DNA of 64,000 nucleotides, from positions 1-64,000 of the forward strand of contig JAGXRP010000008.1 in assembly GCA_018335795.1 (NCBI GenBank), written 5' to 3'. This stretch comes from Desulfobulbaceae bacterium (GTDB taxonomy: Bacteria; Bacteroidota; Ignavibacteria; Kapaibacteriales; UBA2268). Position 1 is the first letter of the stretch. Each line of letters starts with the position of its first letter. A model generated the notes under the pieces. That model saw only the letters and a program-made list of their open reading frames with translations. It was not told where the DNA came from and ran no database searches. Both the position numbers and the translations under genes were made by a program. This document shows positions 26,698 through 35,859 of the stretch, one piece after another.

Positions 26698-27146
26698 AAA
26701 TAAAAATCACAAGAATCAACGAAAAAAACGACCTACCATTGCCAAGTTACGCAACGGATGGCTCTGCAGGAATGGACGTTTATGCCGATATTTATGAGCA
26801 AATTACAATTGCTTCGCAACAAACGGTAATGATTCCAACTGGATTAGCAATCGAATTACCCGAAGGATTTGAGTGTCAAGTTAGGTCGCGGAGCGGACTT
26901 GCAGCAAAATCGGGCGTTTTTGCATTAAATGCTCCGGGCACGATTGACCCCGATTATCGAGGTGAAATCAAAGTAATTTTGTCGAATTTCAGCGACAAGG
27001 AATTCGTGGTCAAACGCGGCGACAGAATTGCCCAATTGGTGATAGCTCAATTTGTAAGAGCAGAATGGAATTTGGTTGACGATTTGAACAATACAGAACG
27101 CGGAAGCGGAGGCTTCGGAAGTACGGGGATTGAGGGTAGGAAGTGA
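26694..27146 (+). CDS. dut: dUTP diphosphatase
   Basis: The enzyme hydrolyses dUTP to dUMP, preventing uracil incorporation and feeding dTMP synthesis. The 150-residue protein has all five trimeric dUTPase motifs: GSAGMDVYA, TGLAIELPEG, RSRSGLAAKSG, APGTIDPDYRGE with VKRGDRIAQLVI, and the Gly-rich C-terminal RGSGGFGSTG. It is coupled to the upstream adenine deaminase by ATGA and to the downstream TauE gene by GTGA. Confidence 0.96.
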   Translation: MKIKITRINEKNDLPLPSYATDGSAGMDVYADIYEQITIASQQTVMIPTGLAIELPEGFECQVRSRSGLAAKSGVFALNAPGTIDPDYRGEIKVILSNFSDKEFVVKRGDRIAQLVIAQFVRAEWNLVDDLNNTERGSGGFGSTGIEGRK

Positions 27147-27916
27147 TTGAAGTTATCAAAATTGCAGTTATTGCTCTGATTTCGGGTTTTGCTTCAAGTA
27201 TGTTCGGCATTGGTGGTTCGGTTGTTTCATCGCCGATGTTGGCGGAATTCACTAAATTAACTGCTATTCAAGCATTTGCTACACCTCTTTCGACGGCATT
27301 TTTCTCATCTGTTGCAGGCAGCTACGTCTTCTTTCGCAAAAAAATGATTCATTTCAAAATTGCGTCTCTAACTCTAATTACAGCTATTCCTGTAAGTATG
27401 CTTATTACAGATTTGACTCAATATATGAATGCGGATTGGCTTCTGACCGGAAAGACCTTTTTGTTGCTATTTATCGGTTTGCAGGTACTGTTTGCTCGAT
27501 ATTTTCCTCAAAAAGATTTTGGTGGTAAAGTCAAAGATGGCACTTTGTTATGCCTTAGCACAGGTGTTTCTGCCGGAATAATAAGCGGTCTCTTTGCTAT
27601 TGGTGGCGGAATCGTCTTTGTGCCGCTGTTTGGAATGATTCATGGGCTGAAATTCAAAAATGCGGTCGCAACATCACTTTTCGGAGTAATTTTCATTTCA
27701 CTTTTTAATTCGATTTATCATTACTTTTTGGGAAATATTCACTTGCCGACTGCGATTTTACTCGCAATATTCGTACTTCCGGGTTCATTGATTGGAGCAA
27801 GAATTTCATCCGAAATGAAAGCCGGATTCTTGAGTAAGTTATTTGGATTCTCAGTGATTATATTTGCAATGTATTTTATCAGCAACCAATTTTTAATGAA
27901 TTTATTATGGACTTAA
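27143..27916 (+). CDS. TauE/SafE (DUF81) family membrane permease
   Basis: The 257-residue polytopic protein has about eight hydrophobic helices in two related halves. Each half opens with a Gly-rich motif: GFASSMFGIGGSVVSSP in the first and GLFAIGGGIVFVP in the second. This is the TauE/SafE sulfite-exporter-type pattern. Substrates in the family include sulfite and other small anions; the substrate here is unknown. The start is GTG, overlapping the dut stop as GTGA, with AGGGTAGG upstream acting as a fair ribosome-binding site. It overlaps fmt by 10 bases. Confidence 0.85.
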   Translation: MIEVIKIAVIALISGFASSMFGIGGSVVSSPMLAEFTKLTAIQAFATPLSTAFFSSVAGSYVFFRKKMIHFKIASLTLITAIPVSMLITDLTQYMNADWLLTGKTFLLLFIGLQVLFARYFPQKDFGGKVKDGTLLCLSTGVSAGIISGLFAIGGGIVFVPLFGMIHGLKFKNAVATSLFGVIFISLFNSIYHYFLGNIHLPTAILLAIFVLPGSLIGARISSEMKAGFLSKLFGFSVIIFAMYFISNQFLMNLLWT

Positions 27917-28830
27917 AAATTGTATTCATGGGCACGCCTGAATTCTCTGTTCCGGCGATGGAAGCTGTTTACGAAAAATATGGCTTAAGTGCGGTGGTAA
28001 CCGTGCCCGATAAGCCAAGCGGACGCGGACTGAAACTTGGCGAATCTCCCGTCAAACGAGCCGCACTCAAATACGGGATTCCAATCTTGCAACCCGAAAG
28101 CCTGAAAGATGCCGCATTTATAGACAACCTCGCATTATTTAAACCGGATATTATCTGCGTTATCGCATTCCGGATTTTGCCAAAAGCAGTTTACGAACTC
28201 GCTCGAATCGCATCATTTAATGTTCATGGGTCGCTTTTGCCAAAATATCGTGGCGCTGCACCAATTAATCATGCAATTATGAACGGAGAGACAGAATCAG
28301 GACTTACGACATTTATTTTGCAAGAAAAAGTTGATACAGGGAATATTTTACTCCAACATTCTGCAAAATTTCCTTTCGGAACAAGTGCGGGCGAATTACA
28401 CGATGTATTGATGAACATGTCCCCCAAAATTACTCTTGAAACAATTGATTTGCTCAAATCAGGCGACTTCACTCCGCTCAGACAAAATGACACCGAAGCC
28501 ACTCCGGCACCTAAGATTTTTCCGCAAGATTGTTTCATAGATTGGAATAAGCCGACAATTGAAGTGTTGAACCAAATTTATGGATTGTCTCCATATCCCG
28601 GAGCGAGAACAAATTTCAACGGTCAATTGCTCAAAATTATTTATGCTTCATCTTCCGAGAATACAAGACTCAAACCCGGACATTATGCAATTGAAGGCAA
28701 TAAATTTCTTATAGCTTGCTCCGACGGTGCCATTGCGCTGGATAGAATCATCCCCGAAGGGAAAAGGGAAATGAAAGCGGAAGATTTCTTGAAGGGTTTC
28801 CGTGGCGAGAAATTCGGAGTTTTGTCCTAA
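27907..28830 (+). CDS. fmt: Methionyl-tRNA formyltransferase
   Basis: The enzyme formylates initiator Met-tRNA using 10-formyl-tetrahydrofolate. The 307-residue protein opens with VFMGTPEFSVPAMEA and has the folate-binding catalytic segment NVHGSLLPKYRGAAPINHAI with its Asn and His. The C-terminal OB-like domain follows from about residue 205 (SPYPGARTNF). It is the last gene of the ade-dut-tauE-fmt run; its end overlaps the end of folC, which faces it, by 4 bases. Pairing with a folate gene is suggestive but they are on opposite strands. Confidence 0.95.
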   Translation: MDLKIVFMGTPEFSVPAMEAVYEKYGLSAVVTVPDKPSGRGLKLGESPVKRAALKYGIPILQPESLKDAAFIDNLALFKPDIICVIAFRILPKAVYELARIASFNVHGSLLPKYRGAAPINHAIMNGETESGLTTFILQEKVDTGNILLQHSAKFPFGTSAGELHDVLMNMSPKITLETIDLLKSGDFTPLRQNDTEATPAPKIFPQDCFIDWNKPTIEVLNQIYGLSPYPGARTNFNGQLLKIIYASSSENTRLKPGHYAIEGNKFLIACSDGAIALDRIIPEGKREMKAEDFLKGFRGEKFGVLS

Positions 28831-30125
28831 AGTAGTAATTCAGACATCTCTCCTGCTAAGTAAAATGAGCCGGTGATTATTGTGTCATCGTCAGCGATTG
28901 AACTATAAGCCGATTGTACATCATCAAAAAGAGAAATTTCCGCAAACTGTAATTCTGAAGCCATTTTTGAAATGTTTTCAGGTGATTCGGCTCTGTCAAT
29001 CTTCAGCTTCGGCAAAAATAATCGCTTAGTTATTGGCTTCATAATTTCCAACATTGACCTGATATCTTTGTCTGCCATTGCCCCAAAAATTATGGTAAAT
29101 TTTTGTTTATCCGCTGAATGTAATTTGATTGTTTTTAATAGCTCGCTGATTGCTTCTGGATTGTGAGATACGTCGAGCAACAGAAGCGGTTTTTCGCGAA
29201 TGGTTTGTATTCTGCCTGTTAATCCCGTGTTTTTATAAACATTTTCAATTCCCTTGTTCACAGTCTTTTCATCAATCTTATACCCCAAATCAATGAGCAA
29301 ATCTATTGCAGTTAGTGAGCTTTTCAGGTTGCTCAATTGATGATTGCCCGGCAATACGCTCACAATGTCGAAACTTTTGTTGTAGGAAACCGCCTTCGCA
29401 GTAGTTTTGAAATTTGAATTGTACGAAATATTCTCAAAATTGTATCTATCTCCTGCGAAAATCAATTCTGAAGATACTTCCATAGCGGCTTGTCGGAAAA
29501 TTTTCGTGAGCTCGGCGGCAGATTCTCCAATGATGCAAGGTGTTGATGCCTTAATGATTCCGGCTTTTTCAAATGCGATTAATTCCTTAGTATCGCCCAG
29601 AAATTCTGTGTGGTCAATTCCGATGCTCGTGATGATTGATAGGAGCGGCTCGAGTATATTCGTCGAATCGAATCTCCCGCCCATTCCCGTTTCAATTACA
29701 CAAATATCGCATTGCTTATCAGCAAAATATTTGAATGCCATTACTGTTGTTATCTCAAAAAATGTGCAATCGATTGATTCAGCAAATTCGAGCAATTCTT
29801 CGGCATAATTTACAATTTCTTCGTCGCTAATCATTTTTCCGTTTATACAGATTCGCTCGTTAAAATCAACAAGATGTGGCGACGTGTAAAGCCCCGTTTT
29901 CAAACCGGATTCCGTCAAAACCGATGCAATTACAGACGCAACAGAGCCTTTGCCGTTGGTTCCGGCTATATGCACTGACTTGATTTTCTTATGTGGCGAC
30001 CCTACAAATTCCGATAGCTGCAAAGTTCTTTCCAAGCCCGGTTTGATACCAAGCCTCAACTTCGCAAACAGGCGGTCTAATAAAATCCTTTTTTTTGATA
30101 CAATATCCTTGCTTTCGGTTGTCAT
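28827..30125 (-). CDS. folC: Bifunctional folylpolyglutamate synthase/dihydrofolate synthase
   Basis: The enzyme adds glutamate to dihydropteroate and to folates in the cytoplasm. The 432-residue protein has a Mur-ligase fold: SVHIAGTNGKGSVAS is the P-loop (about residues 50-65), TSPHLVDFNERI the next block, and ETGMGGRFDSTNI the third. The C-terminal domain carries LLDVSHNPEA and FGAMADKDI. It is divergent from the SDR gene and convergent with fmt. Confidence 0.95.
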   Translation of the reverse strand: MTTESKDIVSKKRILLDRLFAKLRLGIKPGLERTLQLSEFVGSPHKKIKSVHIAGTNGKGSVASVIASVLTESGLKTGLYTSPHLVDFNERICINGKMISDEEIVNYAEELLEFAESIDCTFFEITTVMAFKYFADKQCDICVIETGMGGRFDSTNILEPLLSIITSIGIDHTEFLGDTKELIAFEKAGIIKASTPCIIGESAAELTKIFRQAAMEVSSELIFAGDRYNFENISYNSNFKTTAKAVSYNKSFDIVSVLPGNHQLSNLKSSLTAIDLLIDLGYKIDEKTVNKGIENVYKNTGLTGRIQTIREKPLLLLDVSHNPEAISELLKTIKLHSADKQKFTIIFGAMADKDIRSMLEIMKPITKRLFLPKLKIDRAESPENISKMASELQFAEISLFDDVQSAYSSIADDDTIITGSFYLAGEMSELLL

Positions 30126-30170
30126 TTTATTTACATTATTTAAATTTACAGTTATTAATTTGGCAAAATT

Positions 30171-30911
30171 ATGAAAGAAATTCTAAAAGATAAGATTATT
30201 TGTATTAGTGGTGTAACAAATGGTATTGGATTGGCAATGGCGAACGAGTTTATTTCGTGCGGAGCGAAAGTTATAGGCTTCGGCTCGAAAACAGTCGATT
30301 CGTACCATAACCGTGAGGATTTTGATAAAATTGCCATGAAAGACGGGCGATTTGAATTAGTAGATTGCGATATGAATTCCGAGCAATCTGTTCGCGATTT
30401 AGTTCAACATATCATCTCCGTTCACAAGCGAATTGATATTTTTATCAATAACGCAGGAGTTGGAAATTTCAAACCAATATTTGAGACTACGATTGAATCC
30501 TTCGACCAAATGGTAAACACAAATTTACGTGGGGCATTCCTGTTGATGCGTGATTTCGGAAAATTAATGGTCGAACAGCAAGGGGGAATTATTCTAAATG
30601 TCAATTCTGTAACTATTAACGAGATTTTCACATCCTGCGGTGTTTATACTGCGACGAAAGCTGGTTTGAAGGCGTTGTCGGACACTTTGCGAAAGGAAAT
30701 CAGGTATAATGGCATTAAGGTCGTAGATTTGATTCTTGGTGCAACTGTCTCCAATATTTGGAGCCAATCCGTTCTTGACAAATTTGCTCAAAAAATGATT
30801 CCTCCGGCTTCTGTGGCAGAGATAGTAGCTACGAATCTGGCGATTTTGACAGCAAAACCTGAATTGATGATTGAAGAAATTATGGTCAAACCTCAACTCG
30901 GAGATTTGTGA
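30171..30911 (+). CDS. Short-chain dehydrogenase/reductase
   Basis: This is a classical SDR of 246 residues. The cofactor loop is SGVTNGIGLAMA (TGxxxGxG type with the first Thr changed), NNAG is near residue 91, an active-site Ser lies in NVNSVT, and YTATK supplies the catalytic Tyr and Lys. It oxidises or reduces an unknown alcohol or ketone with NAD(P). Its stop overlaps the start of a lipoprotein gene by one base. Confidence 0.88.
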   Translation: MKEILKDKIICISGVTNGIGLAMANEFISCGAKVIGFGSKTVDSYHNREDFDKIAMKDGRFELVDCDMNSEQSVRDLVQHIISVHKRIDIFINNAGVGNFKPIFETTIESFDQMVNTNLRGAFLLMRDFGKLMVEQQGGIILNVNSVTINEIFTSCGVYTATKAGLKALSDTLRKEIRYNGIKVVDLILGATVSNIWSQSVLDKFAQKMIPPASVAEIVATNLAILTAKPELMIEEIMVKPQLGDL

Positions 30912-31378
30912 TGAAGTTTTTGTGCTTGATTGCCATATTGCTGATGTTGTTATTTTTTTCGTGCTCGCCGAGTGCAGGACCTGAAGGCGATTCGGGCGTC
31001 GTGACCTTCAATCTGTCCGGCGATGTACAACTGCAATTTATTTCCACAAGTATTGAAGCTAACGACAAGGCTCTCAATCAAGCATTTAGTATTACAAGTT
31101 CGATGAGAAGCGGCAATCGCCAAAATTCCTTTCTAATGGCAATTTATGATGAAATTATTGTTGGGGAATTAATGAATTTGGACGGCGGGAACTATATAAT
31201 CGTGACAATTGACGGCGCGATTAAGCAAAATTATCGCAGCGAATCATTCAGCATTAGATTTGAACAATATGACCAAGACAAAATTCTCGCAGATTTTACT
31301 GCCGAATTGTACAATATTGACGAACCGAGCAAAACATCTGAATTGCTATCAGGAAAAATTGAAGTATTTCGGAAATAA
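30911..31378 (+). CDS. Hypothetical lipoprotein
   Basis: The 155-residue protein starts with a lipoprotein signal peptide: KFLCLIAILLMLLFF followed by the lipobox-like FFSC, then a Ser/Pro/Gly linker. The mature part is beta-rich, and I recognise no family. The ATG at 30911 overlaps the SDR stop as TGATG. A GTG one codon earlier is possible but would change nothing. It is probably anchored in the outer or inner membrane facing the periplasm. Confidence 0.7.
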   Translation: MKFLCLIAILLMLLFFSCSPSAGPEGDSGVVTFNLSGDVQLQFISTSIEANDKALNQAFSITSSMRSGNRQNSFLMAIYDEIIVGELMNLDGGNYIIVTIDGAIKQNYRSESFSIRFEQYDQDKILADFTAELYNIDEPSKTSELLSGKIEVFRK

Positions 31379-31467
31379 TATAGCTTAATTATGTTTTGAC
31401 AGATTTTTTTTATAAGTTTGTCCAATAATATAGTGCAGAATTACTTAATGATAATTGAGGACGCAAG

Positions 31468-32022
31468 ATGAACAAACGACCTGATTGGGACCAACTATAC
31501 ATCACAATGTGTTATTTAATCGGCATGAGGAGCAAAGACCCGGCTACTCATGTAGGTTCCGTGATTGTAGATATTGATAATGTGCTTGTTTCGACAGGAT
31601 ATAATTCATTGCCACGCGGAATCGAATCCGACACAGACAATAAAAGATTATCACGTGATGGCGGTGAAAAGTATTACTGGATTGAACACGCCGAAAGAAA
31701 TGCAATCTACAATGCTGCACGTCGCGGTACTCAGTTAAAAGGATGCAAACTCTATGTTCCTTGGACTCCCTGCACGGATTGTGCTCGGGCAATCATCCAA
31801 ACAGGAATTTCTGATGTGATAATCCACCAAAATGGTCAGGATTTTTACGACGTCCATACAAACGGAAAATGGATTGAATCATACCAAAAAACTCGTGCTA
31901 TGTTTCTCGAAGCAGGCGTAAAGGCTCGATATGTTGAGTGCAACATAGTCGTACCCGAAATCTTGATGAACGGCAAGTATTTAGATGCTTACGATAAGTT
32001 GAATTACAATGAAACGATATAA
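31468..32022 (+). CDS. dCMP deaminase-type zinc deaminase
   Basis: The 184-residue protein has the cytidine/deoxycytidylate deaminase zinc site: HAE in IEHAERNAIYNAA (about residues 74-76) and PCTDC in PWTPCTDCARAI (about 98-102). The preceding CYLIGMRSKDPATHVGSVIV matches dCMP deaminases (ComEB/DCTD). The reaction is dCMP to dUMP, which with dut in this window provides the thymidylate precursor. A good GAGGA-type ribosome-binding site is upstream (TTGAGGACGCAAG). It overlaps the next gene by 14 bases. Confidence 0.88.
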   Translation: MNKRPDWDQLYITMCYLIGMRSKDPATHVGSVIVDIDNVLVSTGYNSLPRGIESDTDNKRLSRDGGEKYYWIEHAERNAIYNAARRGTQLKGCKLYVPWTPCTDCARAIIQTGISDVIIHQNGQDFYDVHTNGKWIESYQKTRAMFLEAGVKARYVECNIVVPEILMNGKYLDAYDKLNYNETI

Positions 32023-32674
32023 CAAAATATTATTTATCGTTTTGCTAACGCTTGCGAGCTGTGCATCAAGCACCAATTTGCGTTTATATTATTATCCGGT
32101 ACACGATTTAGAACGTGGCAAGGTTTACGCATATCGCTCAAGCGATGTTTTCAATAAGCATTTTTTCGTCGCACTCAAATCCAAAACAGAAATGGGGAAG
32201 AGCTACTTATATATAGAGATGTTTGACGGAGATTTTAAAATGCTTTCAAGTACGAAAGAATTATTAACTGAAGAAATGGCTGAAATAGTTGAATTTGGAG
32301 TTAATAAAGATAGTATAATCAATTATCTTGATGTCAGAACGAATATGTCTTTTTTCTGGTTCTTTGAAGAACCAAGCTTATTTATTGGGAAATCGGAAAA
32401 CAAGACTTTTCAAATTAAAAGAATGTTCCAAAATGCCTTTGTAAATTATCTTTACCAAGGAGTTGAATACTCTTCGGCATATATCACTCAAAAGGGTAGC
32501 GGGGATTTATACAATTCTGTAATGTCGGACTATAATATGACCGATTTATATTTTGCAAAGGGAATCGGAATGGTTGCATTCAAAATTGAAAAACCCGGTA
32601 GTAAGAAAGAAGAATTTGTATTGGATAAGATGCTTAATATGAATGAGTGGCGTATTTTACGAGGGGCTAATTAA
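32009..32674 (+). CDS. Hypothetical lipoprotein
   Basis: The 221-residue protein has a lipoprotein signal: LFIVLLTLASC with the lipobox Cys near 18. The mature region is aromatic-rich (YYYPV, FFWFFEE) and has no motif I can name. It overlaps the dCMP deaminase gene by 14 bases and shares TAATG with the next glycosyltransferase gene. It is therefore evidently translated as part of that operon. The function is unknown. Confidence 0.7.
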   Translation: MKRYNKILFIVLLTLASCASSTNLRLYYYPVHDLERGKVYAYRSSDVFNKHFFVALKSKTEMGKSYLYIEMFDGDFKMLSSTKELLTEEMAEIVEFGVNKDSIINYLDVRTNMSFFWFFEEPSLFIGKSENKTFQIKRMFQNAFVNYLYQGVEYSSAYITQKGSGDLYNSVMSDYNMTDLYFAKGIGMVAFKIEKPGSKKEEFVLDKMLNMNEWRILRGAN

Positions 32675-33573
32675 TGCAAGACGAAAAAGACGCAACGCTA
32701 CTATCGGTAGCAATGATTGTAAAAAATGAAGAAAAAGATTTACCCGATTGTCTCGAAAGCATAATAAACCTCTCAGACCAAATCGTAATAGTTGATACAG
32801 GCTCTACTGATAATAGTAAAGAAATTGCATTGAATTATGGAGCTGAAGTTTATGATTTCATGTGGTGCGATGATTTTGCCATGGCAAGGAATGAATCACT
32901 CAAATATGCTGTCGGTCAGTGGATTTTGTACATTGATGCCGACGAAAGATTATCACCCGACAGCCAAATATTTATTAGAAATTTGATTAGCACTGCCAAG
33001 CCCGAAGTCGGGGGATTTATCACAAGTATCGTGAGTAAGTATATCGAAGATGATGGCTCCTTAGCCACTTACAAAGGTAAATATCCCCGGCTTTTCCGGA
33101 ATTTGGGCTATCCGGATTTGCATTTTTTCGGAAAAATCCACGAGCAAATTTCGCCTTCAATTTATGAAAAGGGTTTCGATATTATAGAATCCGAAATTGT
33201 GATTATCCATGAAGGATACGCAATCAGCAAAGCAGAAATGAATTTGAAAGTTGGGAAAAATCTTAATATTTTATCCGAACATGTTCGGAAAGAGCCTGAG
33301 AACGCATTTTCTTGGTATCAGTTGGGTAATACTCTTTATCAGATGAAAATATATGACCGAGCTATCGAATGTCTCGAAAATGCACTAAAGTGCGGCAACC
33401 TGACAAAATTTCTTTCGGCAAATACTTCTCTTGCGCTTGCTAATATGTATCTATCAAAAAAACAGACACTCGTTGCTCGCAAATGTTGTGAGTTAGCACT
33501 GCTCTATATACCAGATTTTCATGCGGCAAAAGTGCTATTGAACCATATTGCTACACTTAATAAATCAAAATAA
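32674..33573 (+). CDS. GT2 family glycosyltransferase with C-terminal TPR region
   Basis: Residues 1-200 form a GT-A domain. They have LSVAMIVKNEEKDLPDCLESI at the start, IVDTGSTDNSKEIA, and the metal-binding DxD-type YIDADERL near residues 89-96. Residues from about 205 contain TPR-like helices (WYQLGNTLYQMKIYDRAIE). This pairing is frequent in SunS-like glycosyltransferases that modify peptides or surface glycans; acceptor and donor are unknown. It is the last gene of the deaminase-lipoprotein operon. Confidence 0.85.
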   Translation: MQDEKDATLLSVAMIVKNEEKDLPDCLESIINLSDQIVIVDTGSTDNSKEIALNYGAEVYDFMWCDDFAMARNESLKYAVGQWILYIDADERLSPDSQIFIRNLISTAKPEVGGFITSIVSKYIEDDGSLATYKGKYPRLFRNLGYPDLHFFGKIHEQISPSIYEKGFDIIESEIVIIHEGYAISKAEMNLKVGKNLNILSEHVRKEPENAFSWYQLGNTLYQMKIYDRAIECLENALKCGNLTKFLSANTSLALANMYLSKKQTLVARKCCELALLYIPDFHAAKVLLNHIATLNKSK

Positions 33574-33632
33574 AATCTATTTAAATTGATTGAATTGATT
33601 TTGAAGCCATGATATAATAATTTTGCATCGTT

Positions 33633-33980
33633 ATGGCAAAAAAAAATATTAATATTAATATCAAAGAATTAAAAGCAAAAAATTTGGCTATTTTGATAAA
33701 GCTAAATCAAAATTTTAATAAATTGATTGACGACATGCTCAAAAGCGAAATTGATTTAGATAGTTCTGTAAAATTAGCTCAGAATTACTGCAAAACAATT
33801 ACCGAAATATCAAAATTAATTGATTTGATGAATATTGCAATAGATGACGAGAAAGGCGCAAAGGACATTAACGAAATTATCAGAAGCGACCCACAGGCAT
33901 TTGAATTGGCTGCTCAAATTATGAATCGCTTATACGAATTAGAAAATAATATTGAAAATAAAACAAAATTAGTTATATAA
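33633..33980 (+). CDS. Hypothetical small helical protein
   Basis: The 115-residue protein is Lys/Asn/Ile-rich and almost certainly all-helical. It has heptad-like stretches (LAILIKLNQNFNKLIDDML) but no signal peptide or known motif. It overlaps the 3' end of the facing acyltransferase gene by 12 bases. I do not recognise it. An uncoupled gene of this size could still be a real regulator or structural protein. Confidence 0.5.
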   Translation: MAKKNININIKELKAKNLAILIKLNQNFNKLIDDMLKSEIDLDSSVKLAQNYCKTITEISKLIDLMNIAIDDEKGAKDINEIIRSDPQAFELAAQIMNRLYELENNIENKTKLVI

Positions 33981-35111
33981 TTTATTTTTATATTTTTGCA
34001 TTAAATCTAAAGAAGATTGCTTCCAACCATCAATATATCGAACCAAAATCAAAAAGAAAATGATTAACATAACTGCAGCTAAAATGCTCTGCCAAGGCAC
34101 AAATGAATATTTGTAATAGTGCATTAGTCCATTATTCAGAGCAGTACCATAAATAATGAAAATATGTACAACGTATATCACCATAGTCTTTTGTCCTGTT
34201 TTGGCTAATAATTTTGGTATTTTGACAGTATTTGCAATGAATGATATTACTCCGCAAATAATCAAAGTATTGCCTAAATGATAGAAAAGAAAGTTATTAT
34301 AAAGCAAATACTTCAAGTTCATATCGCCTGTTAGATTGAATAAAAATTCCAACACGCCTCCGGAACCGAAATGCAAGATTAACCCTAATGCAAAAATTAC
34401 AAATGTAAATATATAATTAAAAGCAATATTGACATTTTTTGATAGTATATAGCCCAAAAGTGCTCCCCACAAACTAAATCCCATCCATGGAATAACAGTA
34501 AAATTAGCTCCGTAATCAACAGTGAAATAAGTGGCTATAGGCAAAGGGAAAATTGCCAACCAATCTATATCTAATGTAGAAGGATAAAAATAGAACAATG
34601 ATAAAGCCGATAAACTCAAAAAAAGCCAAATTGGAATTCGCGTGAGTTGGTGGATTATATATAATGTAATTATCGTAAATATTGATAATCCGATACAATG
34701 CAATACATCCGCCGCAAATGAATATTTGAATTGCATAAAGTCCAAATCGGTGAGATTGGATAAAATATTAAAATTAAATCGGAGTAAATATCCTAGAATA
34801 ATGAGAATTACAAATCTTTTAAGTCCTTTGCTTACTCTTTCATTCTCGGTGAACTTTATATTTTTACGCATTAATAAATATGTAAAAATAGTGCCTGATG
34901 CAAAGAAAAATACAGGAGCAGTAATTCCCCTCATATGATTCCATAAATTATAGAAAAAATTCCCGGCATCGCGAAATTCCATCGCAAGGGTTGCATCGAC
35001 CATATGCCCTTGCACCATCATCAAAATTGCATATGCTCGAACGAGGTCAATAAAGTGCAATCTCGGTGATTCTTTGCTATGGTCAGGGACATTGGGTAAA
35101 AATCTATTCAT
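33969..35111 (-). CDS. Polytopic acyltransferase (DUF1624/acyltransferase-3-like)
   Basis: The 380-residue protein has ten or so hydrophobic helices. The N-terminal motif HFIDLVRAYAILMMVQGHMVDA is typical of DUF1624/heparan-alpha-glucosaminide N-acetyltransferase-like and acyltransferase-3 enzymes, which move acyl groups onto extracytoplasmic sugars. WNHMRGITAPVFFFASG completes the family pattern. The start overlaps the stop of the SGNH hydrolase by 8 bases, so acylation and de-acylation genes are coupled. This suggests tailoring of a surface glycan. Which of the two families it belongs to is not settled here. Confidence 0.75.
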   Translation of the reverse strand: MNRFLPNVPDHSKESPRLHFIDLVRAYAILMMVQGHMVDATLAMEFRDAGNFFYNLWNHMRGITAPVFFFASGTIFTYLLMRKNIKFTENERVSKGLKRFVILIILGYLLRFNFNILSNLTDLDFMQFKYSFAADVLHCIGLSIFTIITLYIIHQLTRIPIWLFLSLSALSLFYFYPSTLDIDWLAIFPLPIATYFTVDYGANFTVIPWMGFSLWGALLGYILSKNVNIAFNYIFTFVIFALGLILHFGSGGVLEFLFNLTGDMNLKYLLYNNFLFYHLGNTLIICGVISFIANTVKIPKLLAKTGQKTMVIYVVHIFIIYGTALNNGLMHYYKYSFVPWQSILAAVMLIIFFLILVRYIDGWKQSSLDLMQKYKNKLYN

Positions 35112-35850
35112 AACGCTTTTTCCATTCTTTTACTGTATCAAATGCAATATCTTGGATATATTCTGCTATTTCGGGGTCTATGCCCAGTATGTAAGTGCTC
35201 TCATTAGCATTCATACCTGTCAAGTATGAATAAAAAACGCATGCAGATAAATAGCTCCCTACTAAATTGGGATGTTTAAAATCTGAATATAATTCTAAAT
35301 CTGGACGTTCGGTTCGGACTTTGTTCCAGACTAAGCCGACCGGCACGAGTTGGCACCCAAGTTCGTCGGCAATCGCTGTGTATGAATTTGCAAGTATTGC
35401 AGCCATGCCCGGGTCCTCTTTATATTCCCAAGTCATGAAAAATATTGTCTTGGCATTTGTACCACGAATTATCCTTTCAAAAACCTTAGAATAATTGTAA
35501 AAGTTTTCGCGGTCCGTAATCGGAGACGTACTATATTCCTGCAGCACTACATAATCCCATTTAATGCTTTTAATTTGGATAACGGCGTCACCTTTGCGAT
35601 AATGCCCCGAAAGCCTTTCTCCTCCGGGTGCAATCCTCATTGAGCGGATTTTGAGCGGAGTATCGGTGCTGTCGAACATTTTATGTAGTATTTTATCAAG
35701 TCCGCCGTTTGAGTGGGTCAAGCTATTGCCGATAAATAAAATATTAAGCGGATTTACTGTATAATCATCGGGGCGACTGAAACATCCACCGATTATTATC
35801 AACCCGATAGTAAGAAATAAATATTTTATGTATTTAGCTTTTGTCCTCAT
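35104..35850 (-). CDS. SGNH/GDSL-type hydrolase, lipoprotein
   Basis: The 248-residue protein begins with a lipoprotein signal peptide (LFLTIGLIIIGGC, Cys near 23). The SGNH blocks are visible: block I FIGNSLTHSNG with the nucleophile Ser; a conserved Gly in APGGERLSGH; VVLQEYS; and the C-terminal DFKHPN with the Asp/His pair. Such enzymes are esterases or O-acetyl hydrolases. Being membrane-anchored and coupled to an acyltransferase gene, it could remove or transfer acyl groups on a surface polymer (inference). Confidence 0.78.
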   Translation of the reverse strand: MRTKAKYIKYLFLTIGLIIIGGCFSRPDDYTVNPLNILFIGNSLTHSNGGLDKILHKMFDSTDTPLKIRSMRIAPGGERLSGHYRKGDAVIQIKSIKWDYVVLQEYSTSPITDRENFYNYSKVFERIIRGTNAKTIFFMTWEYKEDPGMAAILANSYTAIADELGCQLVPVGLVWNKVRTERPDLELYSDFKHPNLVGSYLSACVFYSYLTGMNANESTYILGIDPEIAEYIQDIAFDTVKEWKKRYE

Positions 35851-35859
35851 TAAATATTT

